Shown one piece after another: positions 57,213 through 64,000 of a stretch of 64,000 nt of DNA. The stretch is from positions 70,391,373 through 70,455,372 of the forward strand of contig NC_068937.1 of NCBI RefSeq assembly GCF_016801865.2, read 5' to 3'. A program made the position numbers and the translations under genes. The notes beneath the pieces were generated by a model. That model ran no database searches, was not told where the DNA came from, and was given only the letters and a program-made list of their open reading frames with translations. Position 1 is the first letter of the stretch; each line of letters begins with the position of its first letter. Origin of the DNA: Culex pipiens pallens (lineage: Eukaryota > Arthropoda > Insecta > Diptera > Culicidae).

Positions 57213-58939
57213 TTATCCTTTATAGATACCATGCTTAATCATTAATTCCCCAAGGGCTAGAAATTGCTCCGCCTTGTTACGGCAGCTCCGAAACCGCGTC
57301 ATCATCTCCCCCGCGAGGGCAAAGAACTCCGGCAGGGTAAAGAGATCTTCCCCGGTGACTTCTTGCTGGGCCGCATTGCCGCTACCGGCAGCGACCACGC
57401 TGGCAAACGATCGCCCCCAGCCAGGAGGGAACGCTGAATACTACTAAACTACTTATAAACTATATAAAGAGCGGATCAATGCAGCTGAAGACTGCAATGA
57501 TTTTTGTCGAAATGCATCAATTATCTTATTGGACATAACATCCAAAGTGTCAACTTCGGCTAATTGATGAAATTCACTGGTGCTGAACCAGGGAGGAAGT
57601 TTCAGAATCATTTTCAGAATTTTGTTCTGAATCCTCTGAAGTTTTTTCTTCCTGGTTAAGCAACAGGTTGTCCAGATCGGCACAGCATAAAGCATGGCAG
57701 GTCTGAAAATTTGTTTATAAATTAACAGTTTATTCTTGAGACAAAGTCTAGAATTCCTGTTTATAAGTGGATACAAACATTTAATATATTTGTTACATTT
57801 AACCTGGATACTTTCAATGTGATCCTTGTAAGTAAGGTTTTTGTCAAAAGCAAGTCCAAGATATTTCACTTGATCCTCCCACTTTAAATTTACCTCATTC
57901 ATCTTTATAATGTGATGACTTTTTGGTTTAAGAAAATCAGCCCTTGGTTTGTGAGGGAAAATAATAAGTAGGGAACGCTGAATTGTGCGCTGGAACCGTT
58001 CGCTGACCAGCTGCAGGGACGGCTGCACTCGTACTTCGCTGAGGAGGGTAGGACGCTGCTGCTTTCTTCTTCCTCTTTTCCTGCTCCTCGAGGTAGGACT
58101 GACGTGCGACGCATCCACGGTAATTACCGGTATGGTTACCGCCGCAGTTCGCACACTTTACGCGCGGCTTGGTTTGTTCTGCGTTTTCTCCCAAGTCCGC
58201 CTTTCGTGGCAGTGCGCACACCTCCGAGAGGTGTGACTCACCGCACTTCACGCAGCGGGGCTGGAGGTTGCAGTTCCGCGAGCCGTGGCCGAATTTCTGG
58301 CATCGGTGACATTGGGCTGCGTCCGAAGGATTTTTGGTGTAAAACCGCCAGTTTACCCAAAAACCGTCCAACGCCTTAGTCCGTCGCAGGTCTTGAATGT
58401 GACGGTTGTCTTCCGCGAGGGGACTTTTATGAGGACTTTAGGACAGAGGTCGGGCGGTCTTGGTACCCCTGCAAGACGATCTTAACAGCGGTCTTCTGCA
58501 CGGGGTCGAATGAAGTTTTTACGCTTCAATTTCTCCACAACCAGGTTTAAGTTCTTTTGGTCAAATGTGAACACTTGCACTGACGATTTACCTATTTTGA
58601 GGCAGCACACGAGGCCTTCCAGCTGCTCGTCAACATCGTCCGCCAACGTGTCCAAAACAAAAATTGGTGGTGGTCATCGTTCCTTTGGAGTAATTACTTT
58701 TTTTGGCATCGGCACTTTTTTCCGTGCACGACCATCGTCGTCGTCGTCGGTAGTGCTACCGTCGGTGTTGTTGTAGCTGCTTTCCTTTTCACTCAGTCTC
58801 GCGAACTTGTTACTGGTGGGAATGTTGGCGGATGTTGAAGCGCCATTGGTCGACGGATTGCCGGAAGTAGCTGAACGGAGCCTAATAGGGCTGCGATCCT
58901 GGACGCGGTAATTGGCGTGTAATAATTTCGGGTCAAATC
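57213..58939 (-). pseudogene. Jockey-clade (Juan-like) gag/ORF1 pseudogene, split
   Basis: ORF1 of Jockey-type LINEs is a gag-like RNA-binding protein. In minus-strand order: an acidic TTDDDDDGRARKK stretch; a region matching the domain that precedes the zinc knuckles (FWVNWRFYTKNPSDAAQ); then three Cys-rich knuckles CHRCQKFGHGSRNC, CVKCGESHLSEVC and CANCGGNHTGNYRGC (about 58,140-58,310). The C-terminus (DLFTLPEFFALAGEM to LMIKHGIYKG) is found at 57213-57390, past a 530-bp insertion. Breaks: stops near 58,673 and 58,485, a frameshift before the knuckle region, and the insertion. The N-terminal end lies at the inner edge of the right fold-back arm. Confidence 0.85.
57440..57969 (-). mobile_element. 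5'-truncated Juan-like ORF2 fragment inserted in gag
   Basis: The minus strand encodes the C-terminal part of a Jockey-clade ORF2 (VKYLGLAFDKNLTYKDHIE, AMLYAVPIWTTCCLTRKKK, ILKLPPWFSTSEFHQLAEVD), ending with LYSL and a stop. Both sides carry the same 14 bp, AGGGAACGCTGAAT (57426-57439 and 57970-57983), a clear target duplication. The ORF2 part is open. Only about a dozen bases follow the stop before the duplication. Confidence 0.92.
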
Positions 58940-59407
58940 CTGGAACGAAACATATTCCTTTCTGTCGATAAGTAATTCTTATGTAAAATTGGCCCGGGAA
59001 TACGATGGTGAGGTCAAATTTAAAAAAATTAATAGGGCTGTTTTGAGATACGACCACTTAAAGTTTTCAATTGCGCAATACAGGTAGAACAAATATTTTT
59101 ATCTGAATTTTGATCACGGAAATGGATTCTACGTCCAATTTCCTTCAAAATTTACTCTAAGACCGACCCTCTAAGATTTGTGGTTCCTGAGTTATCGTCG
59201 TTTGAAGATAGAGGTTTCGCTCAAAAATCGCCAAAAAGTCGATTTTTTGGGAGGGTACAAAAATGGAGGGGGTGGTCCGATTTGGATGAAATGCGTGATT
59301 TTTGCATGTTTTGATAGTCTCAACAGCTCTGCCAAATTTGAGCAGAATCGGAGATGGTAATTTTCAAATTTGCATTTTTTCTTGCACACTTCAGGTGGAA
59401 TGACCCT

Positions 59408-60439
59408 TATATAAGTTACGGCAAAACATGTGTGAGGCTCTGGGGACTATGAGGCTCTGGGGATTACAATACAATCAGAACTTTTTGGACAGTCAAACTT
59501 AACGCGTCGGCGTTTTTAATTTAGAGAAAACCACCCTTTCATCATGGAACCTTTATAACTGGCGCAATCGAGTCTTCGCCGGAAGGTGGTTGTGCCCAGT
59601 GATTCAAGTGGTCGTTCGCGAAAATCTCGGTAGTGAGACCGAAAGTGCAAGTTAATTCGAAAAACACGGAAGTTGTTCAGGAGCAGAAATTCGTCACCAA
59701 CGGCCCTGGAGATCAGGAGTGAAGCAGCCAAGGAAATCGCATGGTGAAGCAGCCACCGACCGAAGAAGATGAACCAACGTTATCCGCTGGATACTTCGGC
59801 AAGAGGCGTGATACCATCGTGTGCACATCGCGAAAAACTCGGATCTGAGTTCAGGAGCGCAGCACGACGTGGACTTCAACACCTTCGACGAGGAGGGCAA
59901 ATGAACAGCGTTACCCGGATTTTCAACAAGCAACCAAATTTAAAGTGAAAAAATATCCTAATTCAAAATTCAAAAATACTTTTCCAAATTTGATAAGTTA
60001 AGTAAGTGTGTGTGAGTGAAAACAAAATCTGCAATTCGAAAATCATTTAAATAATTCAGCATGACCAGATTAACTTAATTCACAAACGAAAAAAAAAATC
60101 AAAATTATTTTTTTAGAAGGTGTGTGAGTGAAAAAAAAACAAAGAAACCCATTTCAAAATTATGTAGCAAAAAAAATTCAGTTAATCGAGTGTGTTTGAA
60201 ATTGTTATGGAGAAACATTACGATGAAATAATAGTTTGTTTGTAATTATTACAAGTCTCAATTTGTAATTCAGAGTTACACAAATGTAACAAACGAAGAT
60301 GTAACTAAGGATTACGTAATCTTTGATTACAAATATTAGTAACACTGAATTACAAAACAGCATTAACTATAATGTTTGAAACATCACCAAAGAAGCTTAT
60401 GATATTTCAAACTCGTGACCTGTTTGGTAGTTCTTTCCG
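59408..60439. other. Possible 5' UTR-like region of a retroelement
   Basis: 59,540-59,940 is GC-richer and purine-rich with stops in every frame (GAAGCAGCCAAGG, GTGAAGCAGCCACCG repeated theme). It is followed by AT-rich GTGTGAGTGAAAA repeats. This resembles the untranslated leader of mosquito retrotransposons, but no family is assigned. Confidence 0.35.
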
Positions 60440-60589
60440 ATGGAAAATTTCTGTGCAGTCGATACGGATCGGGACGATCCTTTCTTGGTGGGGGAGCAGT
60501 TACGGAAATTGCTTTCCGCACAATTGATCGACGCCACCAACATCATCAGCACAGCCGACAACAGTAACTCAAACTGCGAACAAAGCTAA
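60440..60589 (+). CDS. Small hypothetical ORF, 49 codons
   Basis: ATG to TAA with coding-like composition in AT-rich flanks. It begins MENFCAVDTDRDDPFLV and ends in an Asn/Ser-rich tail. It may be the truncated start of a retroelement ORF1 whose leader is the preceding GC-richer block. No motif is seen. Confidence 0.3.
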   Translation: MENFCAVDTDRDDPFLVGEQLRKLLSAQLIDATNIISTADNSNSNCEQS

Positions 60590-61823
60590 ACTTCGTTCAG
60601 ACCGTATACGTGATGTAAATAGTTTTGTGGAAAGAGCGAAGACGCGTGGGCGTTTTTTTGTGTTTTCTTTTGTTTGATTTAAGATCGCGTCTTGTATGCA
60701 TTCTATATTCGATAAAATCGCTACATATTTCATTAAAATGGGAGAGAATGAAATCGCATATTGACAACGGGCGCGTTTAATTCAAGTGGTTTACATAGTT
60801 ATATGCTCTTTTGGTCAAGCTTTCCACAGCCGGCTGTCTAGGTTTGAACTGTTTAATTAAAATTTAAAACTAAACGGGAATTGTCTCGACACACCCAAAG
60901 GGAAAATATATCTCAAAATCTGCAACAGTGGATTTGCTGCAGAAAATGTAATATTTTATTACATTTTTTGCAGCAAGCCCGTAGATCATTTTTGCCCGCG
61001 TGTAAACACGTCAGCGATCTGCAGTTCTCACCAACACATATAATGCAGGTGGTGAGAACATTATGATCGCACTCTGTCCCTCACAATTCATCAAGCGTCC
61101 TTGGCGCGGTGGTAGCGGGTCGGATCAGCATCCTAGAAGTTGACGGTTCAATCCTCGTTCTGTTAAGATTTTTTTCTGCAATACAATCAATCTGCCGTCG
61201 GTAATGTCGATAATTGTCGGTAACGGGCAAAAATGTCATACCCCTATAACGCAAAAAATGCATGAGGACAGATTGAAATCAGATTCTGATATACTTTCAT
61301 GCCGCCATGTATCACAATCATGCGACCGCCGGTTGGGTGCAGCAACATCAGATGTTTGCCTTGAGAATAATAATTAAAATCCAATGTAATTAAACGGAAA
61401 TTGTCTCTACAGCAGCATCAGATTGCTTGCCTTGAGAATAAAACTTTAGCCCATAAACACACCATGCTAATAACCGCAACGTTTGCTTAGAGCGTATCCT
61501 AAACCATTTACCTTCCCAAAAACCGGCCAACTCCAAGCGAAACTAACTTGGGACACCGTGGAGATTTTCCCTTGTCCCCTTAAAAAAGTGGAGCATCAAC
61601 ACTTCCCGTCTTCCAAATCCCTTTCCTTGTCCTTGGTGCGCGGTGGAGATGGGAGCGGCCGGCAATGGACGGCTGTCATGGTGTTGAGAATCTGGTTCAG
61701 GTGGAATTGGTTCTTTTCCCAGTTATCAATTCCTAGACAACTTGGGCTTAGACTATCATCACTTAACATGGCGAAATCCAGTCTGCAATCCGCTAAAATC
61801 ACCGTCTCCTAGCGAAGCGAAGC
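60590..61823. other. Intergenic with one tRNA-like segment; no gene recognised
   Basis: Repeated words CAGCAACATCAGAT...GCTTGCCTTGAGAATAA occur at 61,340 and 61,405. A GC-richer patch at 61,490-61,810 has short frames on both strands but no recognisable product, and is followed by an AGCGA pentamer repeat at 61,811-61,827. Confidence 0.45.
61095..61170 (+). repeat. tRNA-like relic with A and B boxes
   Basis: TGGCGCGGTGGTAGCG (A box, 61102 on) and GGTTCAATCC (B box, 61145 on) have tRNA spacing, followed by a T run at 61169. The cloverleaf stems are poor. It is probably a SINE head or tRNA relic. Confidence 0.4.
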
Positions 61824-62200
61824 GAAGAATAAACTCCAGAGTTTTTTTTAAAGGACCAATAAACTATTGTCTTTCATATGTTTATAGGACCTAATAAAAA
61901 AAACTCTAGAACTGTTAATTTATAAACAAATTTTCAAACCTGCCATGCTTTATGCTGTGCCGATCTGGACAAGCTGTTGCTTAACCAGGAAGAAAAAAAT
62001 TCAGAGGATTCAGAACAAAATTCTGAAAATGATTCTGAAACTTCCTCCATGGTTCAGCACCAGTGAACTTCATCAATTAGCCGAAGTTGACACTTTGGAT
62101 GTTATGTCCAATAAGATAATTGATGCATTTTGACAAAAATCATTGCAGTCTTCATCCGCTTATTATATAGTTTATAAGTTAGTTATAAGGTATCCCTTTT
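61824..62200 (+). pseudogene. Second Juan-like ORF2 3' fragment, with a nested MITE
   Basis: Nearly identical in protein to the fragment at 57440-57969, on the other strand: AMLYAVPIWTSCCLTRKKK, LPPWFSTSELHQLAEVD, MSNKIIDAF, then a TGA where the other copy has Arg (CGA to TGA). It is 5'-truncated just before AGAATAAACT and interrupted by a 74-bp MITE. Confidence 0.88.
61836..61909. mobile_element. 74-bp MITE with AACT target duplication
   Basis: CCAGAGTTTTTTTT at 61836 mirrors AAAAAAAACTCTAG ending at 61909. AACT is present on both sides (61832-61835, 61910-61913). The other Juan-like copy (complement of about 57,720-57,745) shows the uninterrupted AATAAACTGTTAATTT. Confidence 0.88.
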
Positions 62201-62786
62201 CCTTTTTGTACATGTAGGGTATTTTAACCATTAGTGGACCCTAGGGTGGTCCAAATCCGGACTTTTTTTGGGGCTACCCCCTGAAATCAATGATTGACCC
62301 ATCACTAGGCTAAATTCCAAATTTGAGCTCATTCTGACCACGGAAACCCCTCCCTCCAATCGCTTAAAGTTTGTATGGGAAAAATAGTCAAAATGTATGG
62401 AGAAAAGCAACTGTTTTACTTTTTTACCTGTGCAAGGCGCCATAGTTATCCGATTCTTACCATTTCTCAAATGTAGAACCTTCATTAAGTTTAGAACAAT
62501 TTTCCCGAAAACACTATATTTTTGGGATTTTTTCCCGCGAAGTTATTAGCGCTCAAAACTGACCATTTTTGCGCGGCTAGCTGTAAGGGGCTACCTAACA
62601 ACGATGTTTAATTACAATTCGTACACGCACGTGCTCTCTCTCAGGTTCAAACTCTCTCACGAGCTTGCTCGCCTGCCTGCCTGCCTGCCTGTTTGCCTAC
62701 AAGCGCGCGCGCTGTTTCTCTGCTTGGACTTTTGTCGTCGTCGTCGTCGTTTTCGTTCCGCTGCGCTGCGTTCCTGGCATGTTTAT
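62201..62786. other. Intergenic with simple repeats
   Basis: A TAGGGTGGTCCAAATCCGG repeat-type segment runs from 62,242. Then come CTCTCT, (CCTG)n (62,670-62,692), GCGCGCGC and (GTC)n (62,733-62,750) microsatellites directly before the fold-back element. No gene is seen. Confidence 0.6.
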
Positions 62787-63495
62787 GGGTAATTCTCCGC
62801 CAACTCACACAGCAGTTGCCCCGACCCCTCTTCGATTTGCGTGAAACTTTGTCCTAAGGGGTAACTTTTGTCCCTGATCACGAATCCGAGGTCCGTTTTT
62901 TGATATCTCGTGACGGAGGGGCGGTACGACCCCTTCCATTTTTGAACATGCGAAAAAAGAGGTGTTTTTCAATAATTTGCAGCCTGAAACGGTGATGAGA
63001 TAGAAATTTGGTGTCAAAGGGACTTTTATGTAAAATTAGACGCCCGATTTGATGGCGTACTCAGAATTCCGAAAAAACGTATTTTTCATCGAAAAAAACA
63101 CTAAAAAAGTTTTAAAAATTCTCCCATTTTCCGTTACTCGACTGTAAAAAATTTTGGAACATGTCATTTTATGGGAAATTTAATGTACTTTTCGAATCTA
63201 CATTGTCCCAGAAGGGTCATTTTTTCATTTAGAACAAAATTTTTCATTTTAAAATTTCGTGTTTTTTCTAACTTTGCAGGGTTATTTTTTAGAGTGTAAC
63301 AATGTTCTACAAAAATGTAGAGCAGACAATTACAAAAATTTTGATATATAGACATAAGGGGTTTGCTTATAAACATCACGAGTTATCGCGATTTTACGAA
63401 AAAAAGTTTTGAAAAAGTTGGTCGTCATCGATCATGGCCGTTCATGGTCACCCGCGACAGACACGGACGACGAAACAAAGAGAAACGCAAAAAGC

Positions 63496-63565
<70 letters not shown>

Positions 63566-63996
63566 GGACAATGTAGATTCGAAAAGTACATTAAATTTCC
63601 CATAAAATGACATGTTCCAAAATTTTTTACAGTCGAGTAACGGAAAATGGGAGAATTTTTAAAACTTTTTTAGTGTTTTTTTCGATGAAAAATACGTTTT
63701 TTCGGAATTCTGAGTACGCCATCAAATCGGGCGTCTAATTTTACATAAAAGTCCCTTTGACACCAAATTTCTATCTCATCACCGTTTCAGGCTGCAAATT
63801 ATTGAAAAACACCTCTTTTTTCGCATGTTCAAAAATGGAAGGGGTCGTACCGCCCTTCCGTCACGAGATATCAAAAAACGGACCTCGGATTCGTGATCAG
63901 GGACAAAAGTTACCCCTTAGGACAAAGTTTCACGCAAATCGAAGAGGGGTCGGGGCAACTTTTCCCGATTTCGTGTGAGTTGGTAGAGAATTACCC
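62787..63996 (-). mobile_element. Fold-back element, copy 2, TTAT target duplication
   Basis: Same family as 19084-20433 but in the opposite orientation: the spacer reads as the reverse complement, and the two tip variants (CACACAGCAGTTGCC and the CGAAATCGGG type) are swapped. The ends GGGTAATTCT and AGAATTACCC are flanked by TTAT (62783-62786 and 63997-64000). The inner part of the right arm is missing and replaced by a T run (63499-63564). Confidence 0.9.
63499..63564. repeat. About 66-base T run replacing part of a fold-back arm
   Basis: The T run begins where copy 1 has AACTTTTTC and ends at GGGACAATGTAGATTC, so roughly 270 bp of arm is missing. It is a real slippage-plus-deletion event or an assembly artefact at a strong hairpin. 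Confidence 0.85.
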
Positions 63997-64000
63997 TTAT

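Larger units (their letters stand above)
55732..59407. mobile_element. 3.7-kb segment bounded by about 450-bp inverted arms
   Basis: The left arm 55732-56180 and right arm 58940-59407 are reverse complements, with ends AGGGTCATTCCA and TGGAATGACCCT. Shared words include CTCAAATTTGGCAGAGCTGT and TTCTGTCGATAAGT in the complement. The interior holds a Juan-like gag pseudogene with a nested insertion. It may be one long-TIR element that captured a retrotransposon, or two inverted copies of a shorter element with other insertions between them. Confidence 0.75.

Noticed and set aside
57453..58154. A 233-codon single protein on the minus strand
   Set aside because: It fuses an out-of-frame shadow of gag with the nested ORF2 fragment; the joint is the 14-bp target duplication.
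58674..59057. A 127-codon gene starting inside the right inverted arm
   Set aside because: The first part is translation of the inverted arm and the rest is the decayed gag; the open frame only bridges them by chance.
1..64000. Integrated viral sequences or toxin genes
   Set aside because: No capsid, polymerase, envelope or toxin motifs were seen. The only reverse transcriptase sequences belong to non-LTR elements.

Overview
The window is repeat-dominated eukaryotic DNA, most likely from a culicine mosquito and probably Culex. The basis is a CR1/Jockey-superclade retrotransposon, two Jockey-clade (Juan-like) fragments, tRNA-derived SINEs, many TA-flanked MITEs and long fold-back elements, plus two recognisable animal gene remnants with short introns. 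This is inference from content; no species marker was seen. No operon, CRISPR, rRNA or prokaryotic feature is present. About one third of the window is octamer satellite DNA.

Layout. 1-9.5 kb: a nearly full-length non-LTR retrotransposon (PHD-finger ORF1; endonuclease/reverse transcriptase ORF2), split inside ORF2 by a 4.2-kb TIR element that itself carries at least two MITEs. 9.9-13.2 kb: a 3.4-kb fold-back element into which three smaller elements have jumped; its opposite arm preserves the empty sites. 13.6-20.4 kb: more inverted-repeat elements, a composite tRNA-derived SINE interrupted by a MITE, and a 1.35-kb fold-back element with a 4-bp target duplication. 20,562-20,661 is an assembly gap. 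21-24.4 kb: AT-rich sequence, a non-LTR tail and one possible unidentified spliced gene fragment.

24.8-32.2 kb and 39.7-54.8 kb hold arrays of related 8-bp units: GGAGTTTT, TTCTAAAA, TTCCAAAA and TTTTAGAA. These differ by point changes and occur in both orientations. The huge open frames in the first array are by-products of a stop-free 8-mer. Between the arrays (34.8-38.0 kb) lies a broken, intron-containing copy of O-GlcNAcase, followed by a second composite SINE. A unique segment of about 335 bp occurs as two apparently identical copies on either side of the 39.7-45.0 kb array.

55.2-55.7 kb, minus strand: two exons of a myotubularin-related protein, with canonical splice sites and matching phase. 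This is the best candidate for a real host gene here; the downstream satellite may lie in one of its introns. 55.7-59.4 kb: a segment bounded by inverted arms of about 450 bp, containing a Juan-like gag pseudogene into which a second Juan-like 3' fragment has inserted (14-bp target duplication). 59.4-62.8 kb: a small ORF, a tRNA-like segment and another Juan fragment with a 74-bp MITE. 62.8-64.0 kb: a second copy of the 1.35-kb fold-back family in the opposite orientation, with part of one arm replaced by about 66 T.

The genes do not form a pathway. The window reads as a record of nested transposition and satellite expansion around fragments of two host genes.
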